Positions 36,596-45,457 are shown, counted from the first letter of the stretch. The stretch is DNA of 64,000 nucleotides from Jannaschia marina (GCF_013404595.1 NZ_JABVAX010000002.1:124001-188000), one strand, 5' to 3'. Translations and numbers: made by a program. Notes: a model not told the origin generated them from the letters alone.

Positions 36596-37336
36596 ATGAT
36601 CCGCCGCCTCCTCGCCCGCCTGTTGCTCGCCTTCGCGTTCTGTTTCCTGTTGCCCGTGACGGCCTCCACGCTCTGGTGGACGACGATCGAGCGGCCCGGA
36701 AGCTGGCGCGCCGCCGATTGGTCGAGTGCGGGCGTGCTGCCTGCCGCCTCCGAGGTGCCCGAGGCCGTCATCCACGTCATGGGCGCGCGGACCGGCGGGC
36801 TCAAGGGCGCGGCCTCCGTCCATTCATGGCTCGTCTGGAAACCGGCCGGGATCGCACCCTGGACGCGGGCCGAGGTCGTCGGCTGGGGCCGCCCCGTGCG
36901 CCGCGACGCCTATGCGCCCGACGCGCGCTGGTACTCGAACGAACCGTTCCTGATCGGCTCGCTCGTCGGAGAGGCCGCCGCCGCCCTCGTCCCCGCGATC
37001 GAGGCGACGGTCGATGCCTATCCCTTCGCCGAGCGCGGATCCTACGTCATGTGGCCGGGACCCAATTCCAATACCTTCGTCGCCCATGTTCTGCGCGAGC
37101 ATCCCGAGATCGGCGTCGCCCTTCCGCCCCATGCCGTGGGCAAGGACTACCTCGGCGCGGGCCTGCGGGCCCGGCGCGATGCGGGCGGCGACCTTCACCT
37201 CTCGGCCTGGGGCTATGCCGGCCTCTCGGTCGGCCCGCGCCGCGGGCTGGAGATCAACCTTCTGGGGCAGACCTTCGGCCTCGACCTCGCGCATCCGGCG
37301 CTGAAGCTTCCGGGGATCGGACGCGTCGGCACCTGA
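36596..37336 (+). CDS. DUF3750 domain-containing protein
   Basis: 246 aa. An N-terminal hydrophobic stretch (LLARLLLAFAFCFLLPVTAS) anchors or exports it. The rest matches my recollection of DUF3750: VIHVMGARTGGLKGAASVHSWLVWKPAG, WYSNEPFLIGSLVGEAAAALVPAIEATVDAYPF, and the Cys-free GPNSNTFVAHVLREHPEIGVALPPHAVGKDYLG, where the conserved NSNTFV and His residues suggest an enzyme related to NlpC-like or permuted papain folds. Function unknown. It appears to be a single gene with its own promoter. Confidence 0.82.
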   Translation: MIRRLLARLLLAFAFCFLLPVTASTLWWTTIERPGSWRAADWSSAGVLPAASEVPEAVIHVMGARTGGLKGAASVHSWLVWKPAGIAPWTRAEVVGWGRPVRRDAYAPDARWYSNEPFLIGSLVGEAAAALVPAIEATVDAYPFAERGSYVMWPGPNSNTFVAHVLREHPEIGVALPPHAVGKDYLGAGLRARRDAGGDLHLSAWGYAGLSVGPRRGLEINLLGQTFGLDLAHPALKLPGIGRVGT

Positions 37337-37516
37337 CGGCATTCGGTCGGGAATCGCGTTGCACGCGCGGCCCGCGCCCGATACCCCTTGCGGCAGACGA
37401 CGCCCCCGCCGGGGGCCGGACAGGTGGCCCGCGCGCGCCGACCCAGACAGGGGGCGAGAGCCGGGCATCGTCTGAACCCCGGACGCGGGCGGCTCACCGC
37501 TGCGAAAGGTCCGCCC

Positions 37517-37726
37517 ATGCGCTTCCTGCCTCTCCTCTTACTTGCCGCGCCCGCCGGGGCGCATACCGGCCACATCGGCGAACTCGGCGGCCATGACCAT
37601 TGGGCGCTCGGCGTCGGGATCGGCGTGATCGTCGGGGCTGCCGTGATCGGCTGGATCAAGGGCGGCAAGCAGGAAGAAGAGCCCGAGGAGGAGACCGTCG
37701 AGGAGAGCGAGGAGCAGAAGGCGTGA
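37517..37726 (+). CDS. Small membrane protein at the head of the cobalamin operon (DUF6732-like)
   Basis: 69 aa. Signal peptide MRFLPLLLLAAPAGA, then the His-rich AHTGHIGELGGHDHW, one membrane helix (ALGVGIGVIVGAAVIGWI) and an acidic tail (EEEPEEETVEESEEQ). The N-terminal His cluster could bind Co2+ or Ni2+. Its stop overlaps the cbiX GTG start (GTGA), so it is translated together with the cobaltochelatase. A role in metal delivery is inferred from this coupling and from the His residues; it is not established. Confidence 0.75.
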   Translation: MRFLPLLLLAAPAGAHTGHIGELGGHDHWALGVGIGVIVGAAVIGWIKGGKQEEEPEEETVEESEEQKA

Positions 37727-38925
37727 AGACCGGCGTGATGATCTGCGGCCACGGCAGCCGGGCCCAATCGGCCGTCGACGAATTCGCCACGCTCGCCGAA
37801 AAGCTGCCGGCGCATCTGCCGGCCGACTGGGAGGTGGACTACGGCTACCTCGAGTTCGCCAATCCCGTGATCCGCGACGGCCTTGATCGCCTGCGCGAGA
37901 AGGGGTGCGACCGGATCCTGGCCGTGCCTGGGATGCTCTTCGCGGCCATGCACGCCAAGAATGACATCCCGACGGTCCTCAACACCTATGCCGAGACTCA
38001 TGGCCTCGACGTGCGCTATGGCCGGGAGCTCGGGGTCGACCCGAAGATGATCGCCGCCGCCGGGGCGCGGATCGAGGCCGCCATGGCCGAAGCCGATGCG
38101 ACCCAAGGGGTCGTTGACCGCCACGACACCTGCCTCGTCGTGATCGGGCGTGGCGCGTCCGACCCGGATGCCAACGGGAACGTCGCCAAGATCGCGCGAA
38201 TGCTGCACGAGGGGCTGGGCTTCGGCTGGCTCGAGGTCGGGTTCTCCGGCGTGACCTTCCCGCTTGTGGAGCCGTGCATGAGCCACGCGGCGAAGCTCGG
38301 CTACAAGCGGATCGTCGTCTTCCCGTATTTCCTCTTCTCCGGCATCCTGATCGACCGCATCTACGGCTTCACCGATCAGGTCGCCGCCGCCCATCCGGGC
38401 ACGCAATTCGTCAAGGCGGGCTACCTGGGCGACCATCCCAAGGTGCTGGAAACCTTCGCAGAGCGGGTAATGGAGCAGACCTCCGCCACGCCGCCGCCCA
38501 ACTGCGGCACCTGCGCCTATCGCACCCAGATCCTCGCCAGCGCGGGCGGGACGCCCGTGACCATCCCGGCCGAGGCCCGGGCCAACCACCCGGCGTTTTC
38601 CGACACGCCACCGCCGACCTGTGTGCTCTGCAAGTACCGCACCGCCGTTCTCGGCTTCGAGGCCGAGGTCGGGGCCGTGCAGGAAAGCCATCACCACCAT
38701 GTCGAGGGTCAGGGGGCTTCCGCCCCCGGCTCGAACGTCGCCGACTGCAGGCTCTGCGACACCTTCTGCACAGGCCTCTGCCGGCTCGAAGCGCAGGACC
38801 ATCACCACCACCATCATTCTCACGATCACGATCACGACCACGATCACCACCATCACCACCACGCGCCCTATCCCCATGCCAGGCACCCGCACGGCCCGGA
38901 ATCGGCACGAAAGGCGCGGGCGTGA
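37723..38925 (+). CDS. cbiX: Sirohydrochlorin cobaltochelatase CbiX with Cys/His-rich tail
   Basis: 400 aa. Residues 1 to about 260 form two CbiX/chelatase halves, with active-site His10 in ICGHGSRA and the second-half motif VVIGRGASDPDANG. It inserts cobalt into the tetrapyrrole at the start of the oxygen-independent route. The C-terminal third holds CGTC, CVLC and CRLCDTFCTGLC, consistent with an Fe-S cluster or zinc sites. After that comes a run of about 25 mostly His and Asp residues (38797-38870), likely a cobalt store. Start GTG at 37723 overlaps the previous stop by four bases; the end overlaps cobH by four bases. Confidence 0.92.
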   Translation: MKTGVMICGHGSRAQSAVDEFATLAEKLPAHLPADWEVDYGYLEFANPVIRDGLDRLREKGCDRILAVPGMLFAAMHAKNDIPTVLNTYAETHGLDVRYGRELGVDPKMIAAAGARIEAAMAEADATQGVVDRHDTCLVVIGRGASDPDANGNVAKIARMLHEGLGFGWLEVGFSGVTFPLVEPCMSHAAKLGYKRIVVFPYFLFSGILIDRIYGFTDQVAAAHPGTQFVKAGYLGDHPKVLETFAERVMEQTSATPPPNCGTCAYRTQILASAGGTPVTIPAEARANHPAFSDTPPPTCVLCKYRTAVLGFEAEVGAVQESHHHHVEGQGASAPGSNVADCRLCDTFCTGLCRLEAQDHHHHHHSHDHDHDHDHHHHHHAPYPHARHPHGPESARKARA

Positions 38926-39551
38926 GACCCTACGAAAAGGACCCGGGGGCGATCTACGCCGCCTCCTTCGCGACCGTCCGCAACGAGGCACCGCTGACGC
39001 GGTTTCCCGCTGACGTGGCCGAGGTGGCGGTGCGTGTGATCCACGCCTGCGGCATGGTCGAGATCGCGGACCGGCTCGACTTTTCCGAGGATGTCGCGGC
39101 CTCCGCCGTTGCCGCGCTCAACGCCGGCGCGCCAGTCTATGCCGACTGCGAGATGGTCGCCGCGGGCGTCACCCGCCGCCTGCTGCCGGGCACGGAGATC
39201 CGCTGCACCCTGAATGACGCCCGCGTCCCCGACCTGGCGCAAGATATGGGCACCACGCGCTCCGCCGCAGCCGTCGATCTCTGGGAGACCGAGGGGGCCG
39301 TCATCGCCATCGGCAATGCGCCGACCGCGCTCTTCCGCCTGCTGGAGCGGCTCGATGACGGTGCACCGAAGCCCGCAGCGATCCTCGGCTTTCCCGTGGG
39401 CTTTGTCGGTGCGGCGGAATCGAAGGCCGAGCTTGCGCAGCGTCCGCGCGGCACGCCCTTTCTCACCCTGCGGGGCCGCAAGGGCGGAAGCGCGATGGCC
39501 TCTGCTGCCGTCAACGCGCTCGGCATCCTCGCCGGCGGGGGCGTGCAGTGA
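38922..39551 (+). CDS. cobH: Precorrin-8X methylmutase
   Basis: 209 aa, GTG start overlapping the cbiX stop. It moves the C-11 methyl to C-12, making hydrogenobyrinic acid (or cobyrinic acid in the cobalt route). Family segments: YEKDPGAIYAASFATVRNEA at the N terminus, catalytic His in VIHACGMVE, and the C-terminal GFPVGFVGAAESKAEL with RGRKGGSAMASAAVNAL. Length is normal. Translationally coupled within the operon. Confidence 0.95.
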   Translation: MRPYEKDPGAIYAASFATVRNEAPLTRFPADVAEVAVRVIHACGMVEIADRLDFSEDVAASAVAALNAGAPVYADCEMVAAGVTRRLLPGTEIRCTLNDARVPDLAQDMGTTRSAAAVDLWETEGAVIAIGNAPTALFRLLERLDDGAPKPAAILGFPVGFVGAAESKAELAQRPRGTPFLTLRGRKGGSAMASAAVNALGILAGGGVQ

Positions 39552-39560
39552 GGCAGTCCG

Positions 39561-40766
39561 GTGTCTGACGCGCCCTGGCTCCATATCGTCGGCATCGGCG
39601 AGGACGGGCTCGACGGGCTGACGCCGGCCACCCGCGCCGTCGTGGAGGCGGCGGAGGTCATCGTGGGGGGTGACCGGCACCATACGCTCGCGGGCGCGGC
39701 TACGGCGCGACGTCTCGCTTGGCCCAGCCCCTTCGACGCGCTGATCGACCAGCTTTCGGCCTTGCGCGGCCAGCGGGTCGTCGTACTCGCGACGGGAGAT
39801 CCGCTCTGGTTCAGCGTCGGTGCCCGGATCGGGCGCGCGATCCCACCCGGGCAGATCGTCTATCACCCGCAGCTTTCGGCCTTCCAACTTGCCAGCGTGC
39901 GCATGGGCTGGTCGATGGCCGACCTCGAGACGCTGACCGTGCATGGCCGCCCGGTCGAGCAGATGATCGCCTTCATCCAGCCCGATGCACGGCTGCTGAT
40001 CCTGACCACGGGGGCCGACACGCCCGAGAAGATCGCGGCCTTCTTGACCGCGCGCGGTTTCGGTAAGTCGCGAATGACCGTTCTCGCAAATATGGGCGGC
40101 CCGGACGAGGCCCGCTTTGACGGCGTGGCCGAGAGCTGGGATCACACCGTCCCGGCTTTCAACACGCTTGCCGTCGAGTGCATCGCCGCGCCCGACGCCG
40201 CGCTCCTGCCGCGGGTGCCGGGGCTCGACGACGCGCTCTTCCGCTCGGACGGCACGATGACGAAACGCGAGGTGCGCGCGGCGACATTGGCCAAGCTCAT
40301 GCCGATGCGCGGCGCGCTCCTGTGGGATATCGGCACCGGATCGGGCTCGGTCGCCATCGAGTGGATCCGCGCCGCCCGCTCCGCCCGCGCCATCGGGATC
40401 GAACCGCGCGCCGACCGCCGCGCCATGGCGGCCGAGAACGCACTCGCCCTCGGCGCACCGCGGCTCGACCTGCGGGAGGGCGAGGTGCCGGCGGCGCTCG
40501 ACGGGTTGCCGCCACCGGATGCGGTGTTCATCGGTGGTGGGCTCTCGGAGGCGGTGTTCGACCACGCCTATGCAGCGCTCAAACCTCTCGGCCGGCTCGT
40601 CGCCAACGCCGTGACGCTCGAGACCGAGGCACTCCTGATCGCGCTCCACCGCAAACACGGCGGCGACCTCGCGCGGCTCTCGGTCGATCGGGCCGAACCC
40701 GTGGGCCGGTACCACGGCTGGCGGCCGGCGATGACGGTGACGCAATGGTCGCTGGTGAAGCGATGA
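39561..40766 (+). CDS. cobL: Precorrin-6Y C5,15-methyltransferase (CbiE-CbiT fusion)
   Basis: 401 aa, GTG start. The N-terminal half (to about residue 205) is the CbiE-type SAM methyltransferase (LHIVGIGEDGLDGLTPATRAVVEAAEVIVGGDRHH), acting at C-5. The C-terminal half is CbiT (LLWDIGTGSGSVAIEWIRA, the SAM-binding glycine loop), which methylates C-15 and decarboxylates C-12. The fusion is the CobL form. Its stop overlaps cobI by four bases (ATGA). Confidence 0.95.
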   Translation: MSDAPWLHIVGIGEDGLDGLTPATRAVVEAAEVIVGGDRHHTLAGAATARRLAWPSPFDALIDQLSALRGQRVVVLATGDPLWFSVGARIGRAIPPGQIVYHPQLSAFQLASVRMGWSMADLETLTVHGRPVEQMIAFIQPDARLLILTTGADTPEKIAAFLTARGFGKSRMTVLANMGGPDEARFDGVAESWDHTVPAFNTLAVECIAAPDAALLPRVPGLDDALFRSDGTMTKREVRAATLAKLMPMRGALLWDIGTGSGSVAIEWIRAARSARAIGIEPRADRRAMAAENALALGAPRLDLREGEVPAALDGLPPPDAVFIGGGLSEAVFDHAYAALKPLGRLVANAVTLETEALLIALHRKHGGDLARLSVDRAEPVGRYHGWRPAMTVTQWSLVKR

Positions 40767-41458
40767 CGGGCACGCTCTACGGCGTCGGCCTCGGGCCGGG
40801 CGATCCGGACCTCGTGACCCGCCGTGCCGCCCGGTTGATCGAGGGCGCGGGCGTCGTGGCGTACCCGAGCCTTGCCGGGGGCGATAGCTTCGCGCGCGCC
40901 ATCGCCGCCGATCTGATCCGGCCGGATGCCGAGGAAATCCGCATGGACGTGCCGATGACGCGAGAGCGGTCCCCCGCGCAGGCGGCTTACGACGCGGGGG
41001 CCGACCGCATCGCAACGGCGCTGGAGGCGGGCCAGGACGTGGTCTGTCTGTGCGAGGGCGATCCGCTGTTCTACGGCAGCTTCATGTATGTCTACGCGCG
41101 CCTGAAGGACCGTTTCCCGGTCGAGGTCGTGCCCGGCGTCACCTCCGTCACCGCCTGCGCCGCCGCCGCCGGGATGCCACTCTCCGCGCGCAACGAAGTG
41201 ATGACGGTCCTGCCGGGCCCTCTGCCGGACGATGCCCTGCGCGAGCACTTGCGCACCGCCGATACGCTTGTGGTAATGAAGGTCGGGCGGCATCTGCCGC
41301 GCCTGCGGACGCTTCTTGCCGCCGAGGGATTGTCCGGCACCTACATCGCGCGCGCGACGCTCGGGGCGGAGGTCGTCCTGCCGCTCGCCGAGGCGCCCGA
41401 CGACGCGCCCTATTTCTCCATGATCCTCGTCACGAAAGGAGCCGATCCGTGGCTCTGA
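40763..41458 (+). CDS. cobI: Precorrin-2 C20-methyltransferase
   Basis: 231 aa SAM-dependent methyltransferase of the uroporphyrin-III-methyltransferase superfamily. N-terminal GVGLGPGDPDLVTRRAARLI, LCEGDPLFYGSFMYVY and PGVTSVTACAAAAGMPL are the signature segments of CobI/CbiL. It methylates C-20 to give precorrin-3A or its cobalt form. Overlaps cobL at the start and the cbiG-cobJ start at its end. Confidence 0.95.
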   Translation: MTGTLYGVGLGPGDPDLVTRRAARLIEGAGVVAYPSLAGGDSFARAIAADLIRPDAEEIRMDVPMTRERSPAQAAYDAGADRIATALEAGQDVVCLCEGDPLFYGSFMYVYARLKDRFPVEVVPGVTSVTACAAAAGMPLSARNEVMTVLPGPLPDDALREHLRTADTLVVMKVGRHLPRLRTLLAAEGLSGTYIARATLGAEVVLPLAEAPDDAPYFSMILVTKGADPWL

Positions 41459-43293
41459 CCCCTATCGTCCTTGCCCTGAACGCCGCCGGGGAGGCCACCG
41501 CGCGGCGCGTGGCCGCCGCGCTCGACTGCCCGCTGCACGGTCGTGCCGGGCGGACGGATGCGGAGATCACCTTCCCGAACGCGCTTGACCACGCGCGCGA
41601 CCTCTTCGTTGCCGGGCACGCCGTCGTTGGTGTCTGCGCGAGTGGCATCCTGATCCGGGCCGTCGCGCCGCTGCTGTCGGACAAGACCACGGAGCCGCCG
41701 GTGATCTCGGTCTCCGACGACGGGGCGGTCGTGGTGCCTCTCCTCGGGGGGCACCGGGGCGCGAACCGGCTGACGCGTGAAATCGCCGCGGCGCTGAACG
41801 CCACCGCCGCCGTCACGACAGCGGGCGACCTGGCCCTTGGAATTGCGCTGGACGAGCCGCCGGCGGGCTGGGCGCTGCACGACGGAGCGGCGGCGAAGTC
41901 GGTGATGGCCGGGCTGCTGGCCGGCGACCCATACATCCTTGCGGGCGAGGCGGATTGGCTGGCACCGATCGCGGCCCTGCCGAACGTCGCGACCGAGGAT
42001 CTTCGGGTCGCGGACGGGCGGCGCGCGATCCTCGTCCCACGCGTCGGCGGCCGGCCGGATTTCGCTGCGCCACATCTCGTCTTCGATGCCCGAACCCACG
42101 CGCTGGGCGTCGGCTGCGCCCGCGACGCGGAGCCGGAGGAATTGTGGCAGAACGTGCAGCATGTCCTCGCTGAGGCGGGGGTCTCGCCCGGGGCCGTGGC
42201 CTCGGTCAACACGCTGGACCTGAAGCTGGACGAACCTGCGATGAATGCGCTGGCCGCGCGGCTCGACGTGCTTTTGCGGGCGTTCACCGCCGAGGAACTC
42301 GCGGGTATCGCAGTGCCGACACCCTCGGACGTGGTGCGCGCCGAGGTCGGTACGTCATCCGTCGCGGAGGCCAGCGCGCTCGCCGCGAGCGCGGGACAGA
42401 TCGTGGTGACGAAGCGGAAGACGGCGAACACGACCGCGGCGCTCGCCCGCGCCGCCGCACCCATCACGGAACGTCGCGGCCGCGCGCGAGGTCGACTCTC
42501 GATCGTGTCGATCGGGCCCGGGCAGGCGAGTTGGCGCACGCCCGAGGCCAGCCGTCTCGTGCAGGAGGCGGAGGAGCTGGTGGGCTACGGGCTCTACATC
42601 GACCTGCTCGGGCCGCTTGCCGCCGGCAAGCCGCGCGCCGACTTCCCGCTGGGGGGCGAGGAGGCGCGATGCCGTCATGCGCTGGAACGGGCGGGCGAGG
42701 GACGCAATGTCGCGCTCATCTGTTCGGGCGACGCGGGCATCTACGCGATGGGCGCGCTCGTCTTCGAGCTGATGGCGCGGACGGACGACAGCGCCGTCTC
42801 GGATGCCGCGCGGCGCGTGGAGGTCGTCTGTACGCCGGGCGTCAGTGCGCTGCAGGCTGCCGCCGCCCGCGCTGGCGCGCCGCTCGGGCATGACTTCTGC
42901 GCGATCTCGCTGTCGGACCTGCTGACCCCGCGCGAGGACATCGTGAAACGGCTGCGGGCGGCGGCGGAAGGCGATTTCGTCATCGCCTTCTACAACCCCG
43001 TCTCGAAGCGCCGCCGCACGCTGCTGGCCGAAGCGCGGGACATCCTTCTGCGGCACCGCCCGGCCGACACGCCCGTGATGCTCGCCACCTCGCTCGGCCG
43101 GCCCGAAGAGCATCTGCGCTATCGCCGGCTCGACGAGCTGGAAGTCGACGAGGTCGACATGCTGACCGTCGTACTCGTGGGCTCCAGCCACTCGCGCCTC
43201 GTCTCGACGGGCGACGGCGCGCGGATGTTCACGCCACGGGGCTATGCGCGCCGGATGGCGGGGGGCGATCTGCCGGCGGGCGTCGGACTATGA
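41449..43293 (+). CDS. cobJ: CbiG-CobJ fusion (cobalt-precorrin-5A hydrolase / precorrin-3B C17-methyltransferase)
   Basis: 614 aa, GTG start ten bases inside the end of cobI, with GAAAGGAG about 8 bases upstream. Residues 1 to about 340 are CbiG: GHAVVGVCASGILIRAVAPLLSDKTTEPPV, then LLGGHRGANRLTREIAAALNA (the GGHxGAN motif) and the C-terminal CobE-like part with GVGCARDAEPEEL. Residues from about 349 on are CobJ (LSIVSIGPGQASWRTPEASRLVQEAEELVGYG; FYNPVSKRR), the ring-contracting C17-methyltransferase. Fusion is common in Rhodobacteraceae. A full CbiG is a feature of the early-cobalt route. Confidence 0.93.
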   Translation: MALTPIVLALNAAGEATARRVAAALDCPLHGRAGRTDAEITFPNALDHARDLFVAGHAVVGVCASGILIRAVAPLLSDKTTEPPVISVSDDGAVVVPLLGGHRGANRLTREIAAALNATAAVTTAGDLALGIALDEPPAGWALHDGAAAKSVMAGLLAGDPYILAGEADWLAPIAALPNVATEDLRVADGRRAILVPRVGGRPDFAAPHLVFDARTHALGVGCARDAEPEELWQNVQHVLAEAGVSPGAVASVNTLDLKLDEPAMNALAARLDVLLRAFTAEELAGIAVPTPSDVVRAEVGTSSVAEASALAASAGQIVVTKRKTANTTAALARAAAPITERRGRARGRLSIVSIGPGQASWRTPEASRLVQEAEELVGYGLYIDLLGPLAAGKPRADFPLGGEEARCRHALERAGEGRNVALICSGDAGIYAMGALVFELMARTDDSAVSDAARRVEVVCTPGVSALQAAAARAGAPLGHDFCAISLSDLLTPREDIVKRLRAAAEGDFVIAFYNPVSKRRRTLLAEARDILLRHRPADTPVMLATSLGRPEEHLRYRRLDELEVDEVDMLTVVLVGSSHSRLVSTGDGARMFTPRGYARRMAGGDLPAGVGL

Positions 43294-43312
43294 GTATTTG
43301 GGAAGCGGAGAC

Positions 43313-44080
43313 ATGACGGTTCACTTCATCGGCGCGGGTCCGGGCGACCCGGAACTCCTGACCCTGAAGGCGCAGCGGCTGATCCGGTCATGCCCGGTCT
43401 GTCTCTATGCCGGGTCGCTCGTGCCCGAGGCGGTCGTCGCCGAGGCCCCCGAGGGCGCACGGGTGCGCGACACCGCGTCGATGACGCTGGAGGAGACGCA
43501 CGCCGAAATCGTCGCGGCCCACGGGCGCGGCGAGGACGTGGCACGCGTCCATTCCGGCGATCCGTCGCTCTATGGCGCGATCGCCGAGCAGATCCGCCTC
43601 CTGCGGCGCGACGGCATCCCCTACGACATCTGCCCCGGCGTGCCGGCCTATGCCGCCGCCGCCGCGGCGCTCGGTCAGGAACTGACGGTTCCCGAGATCG
43701 CGCAGTCCATCGTGCTCACGCGGGTGAGCATGAAATCGACCTCCATGCCTCCGCGCGAGACTTTGGAGAACTTCGGCCGCACCGGCGCGACGCTGGCCAT
43801 CCACCTCGGCATCCGCAACCTGCGGGAGATCGAGCGCGTGCTGACGCCACACTATGGATCGGATTGCCCCGTTGTCGTGGCCTACCGCGTCGGCTGGCCG
43901 GACGAGACCTTCCTCAGGGGCACGCTCTCGGACATCCACGGCAAGGTGCGGGCCGAGAAGATCACGCGGACGGCCCTGATTCTCGTCGGACCGGCCCTCG
44001 GCGATCTTGGCGATTTCAAGGATTCCGCGCTCTACGATCCGGCCGTTCCGCATGTGCTGAGGCCCCGAACAAGGGCCTGA
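43313..44080 (+). CDS. cobM: Precorrin-4 C11-methyltransferase
   Basis: 255 aa. N terminus VHFIGAGPGDPELLTLKAQRLI, VHSGDPSLYGAIAEQI, CPGVPAYAAAAAALGQELTVPEIAQSIVLTR and RVGWPDETFLRGTLSDI are signature segments of CobM/CbiF. It methylates C-11. Starts 19 bp after the cobJ stop with GGAAGCGGAG before the ATG. Last recognisable gene of the operon; cobK/cbiJ, cobF/cbiD, cobG/cobZ and cobNST are not in the window. Confidence 0.95.
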   Translation: MTVHFIGAGPGDPELLTLKAQRLIRSCPVCLYAGSLVPEAVVAEAPEGARVRDTASMTLEETHAEIVAAHGRGEDVARVHSGDPSLYGAIAEQIRLLRRDGIPYDICPGVPAYAAAAAALGQELTVPEIAQSIVLTRVSMKSTSMPPRETLENFGRTGATLAIHLGIRNLREIERVLTPHYGSDCPVVVAYRVGWPDETFLRGTLSDIHGKVRAEKITRTALILVGPALGDLGDFKDSALYDPAVPHVLRPRTRA

Positions 44081-44210
44081 GCGACACGCGAGTCCGCGCG
44101 TTATCGGCGTTTTGCAAAGCCTTCATTGACTCTTTACGTTCCGGTGCCAGTCTTTGGCACGAGGAGTGAAGCGGCGCGTTCGCGCGCATGTCCAGGTTGA
44201 GGAACACACC

Positions 44211-44600
44211 ATGTCCAAGTCGGAGATCTCCGAAGCCGATCTCTACCACCTGCCCGTCGAAGTGCGGGAGGGTCTTGCCCTTGCGCGCAAACGGGACCGG
44301 CGGGCGACGGGCGGGCGATTGCGCGTTCAGATGGGCGAGACGTGGTTCCCGATCGTCACCTTCGACGACGCGGGGTTCGAGGTGCCGCTCGAGGCCTTTG
44401 CCGGTGCTCCGAACCTGCGGGGCCTGGTGGAGATCCACGACGGCCCGCGTCTGATCCGTACGGTGCTCATCATCGCGGGCGAGCCGACGGGCGATACCAT
44501 GCGCTACGACTTCAAGCGCGCGACTGCCGCCAGGGCGCAGGCCCCCGTCGACTACGAGCGGGCGAGCGATATTCCGGCGGGCTATATCGCGCCGACCTGA
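44211..44600 (+). CDS. Conserved hypothetical protein (129 aa)
   Basis: Soluble, no signal peptide. Begins MSKSEISEADLYHLPVEVREGLALARKRDRRATGGRLRVQMGETWFPIVTFDDAGFEVPLEAFAG when read through, showing a basic central stretch then a beta-rich C-terminal half resembling a PilZ-like or short beta-barrel arrangement, which I cannot confirm. GAGGAAC precedes the ATG at a good distance; an upstream in-frame ATG at 44154 lacks one. Upstream a 6-bp hairpin (44144-44160) and TTGACT at 44126 lie in the promoter region. Its 3' end overlaps the convergent VanX-like gene by 19 bases. Confidence 0.7.
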   Translation: MSKSEISEADLYHLPVEVREGLALARKRDRRATGGRLRVQMGETWFPIVTFDDAGFEVPLEAFAGAPNLRGLVEIHDGPRLIRTVLIIAGEPTGDTMRYDFKRATAARAQAPVDYERASDIPAGYIAPT

Positions 44601-45394
44601 GCGTCGCCGATCAGCGCGGTCGAGTAGTAGGCGGCTGCCGCCCTGGTCAGCCGTGCCCACATCTGGTCGCCCAGCGAGAAGTGCCACCATTCCGTCGGGT
44701 TGTTGGCGAAGCCGGCTTCCGCCATCAGCCAGTAGAGCAGCCGCCGATTGGCGCGCGCCTCTCTCTGCGAGAAGGCGAGGCCTTCCGGCTCTGCCTCGAG
44801 CGCATCGGTGTTCGAGGCGGCCGAGACGTCGTCGAAGATCGTCCCCATGAACAGCTCCGCGCCGTCCCGCGCGCGGATCGTCAGGTCCACGGCCGCTCCC
44901 GTCGCATGGGGCGGCGGCGAGAGCGGGTCGATCGGGCCGTCCGCGCCCCTGGCCCAGTATCGCTCCACCTCCGTCCCGATACGGGTCGCGTCCCATTCCG
45001 GATGCAGCGCGCGGAGCCGCGCCGGCATCCAGCGGTCGTGAAAATGGTTCTGGACCGCGATGGGCCGCCAGGCGTCGAAGACCCAGAGCTCCAGCCCGTA
45101 GTCGGCGAGCCGCGCGTTCACGCCCGCAAGCCGCTCGATCAGCGGGCGCCGCAGCAGAAGCGCCGACGTACTCCCCTCGATCCGCGCGTGGTAGGGCGCG
45201 GTCGGCCTGTGGTAGGCGTTTTCGCCCCTGAGGCCATGGTCGCGGATCTCCTCCAACGGGTCGGCTCCGCGCGGATCCGACAGGTCGATGGCGTGGTCGC
45301 GATAGCCGGGCCGCAACCCGGCGGCTCGCGCGACTTCCTCGCCCAGAGGGCGGTCGCGCAGGGCGGCAAGCGGGCCTTCGAGGAGTGTCAGCAT
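44582..45394 (-). CDS. M15D-type D-alanyl-D-alanine dipeptidase (VanX/DdpX-like)
   Basis: 270 aa zinc dipeptidase. Zinc-site motifs: PPHATGAAVDL (the SxHxxGxAxD element, His and Asp ligands) and EWWHF (ExWH element, catalytic Glu and His ligand). ELWVFDAWRP carries the conserved Arg region. No signal peptide is seen, so it is probably cytoplasmic. VanX enzymes hydrolyse D-Ala-D-Ala; in non-resistant bacteria the DdpX type recycles it as nutrient. It faces a D-amino acid aminotransferase gene across 63 bp, which favours a D-Ala salvage role over glycopeptide resistance (no vanHA seen). Confidence 0.88.
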   Translation of the reverse strand: MLTLLEGPLAALRDRPLGEEVARAAGLRPGYRDHAIDLSDPRGADPLEEIRDHGLRGENAYHRPTAPYHARIEGSTSALLLRRPLIERLAGVNARLADYGLELWVFDAWRPIAVQNHFHDRWMPARLRALHPEWDATRIGTEVERYWARGADGPIDPLSPPPHATGAAVDLTIRARDGAELFMGTIFDDVSAASNTDALEAEPEGLAFSQREARANRRLLYWLMAEAGFANNPTEWWHFSLGDQMWARLTRAAAAYYSTALIGDAQVGAI

Positions 45395-45457
45395 GGGCGC
45401 AGGCTTGACCCCTCGCGCCGCCTTTCGCAAGAGAAAGCAAGAGCGAGGGAGAGCGAC

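Noticed and set aside
37337-37516. Cobalamin riboswitch in front of the cob operon
   Set aside because: No GCCACTG B12 box and no CCCGCAACTGT core; only general GC stems are seen, so it is listed as a low-scoring finding, not as a feature.
38797-38870. Simple-sequence repeat (CAC/CAT run)
   Set aside because: It is the His/Asp coding run of CbiX, in frame throughout.
37517-44080. A complete cobalamin pathway
   Set aside because: Several steps (CobG/CobZ, CobK, CobF/CbiD, CobNST, CobB/CobQ) are missing here.
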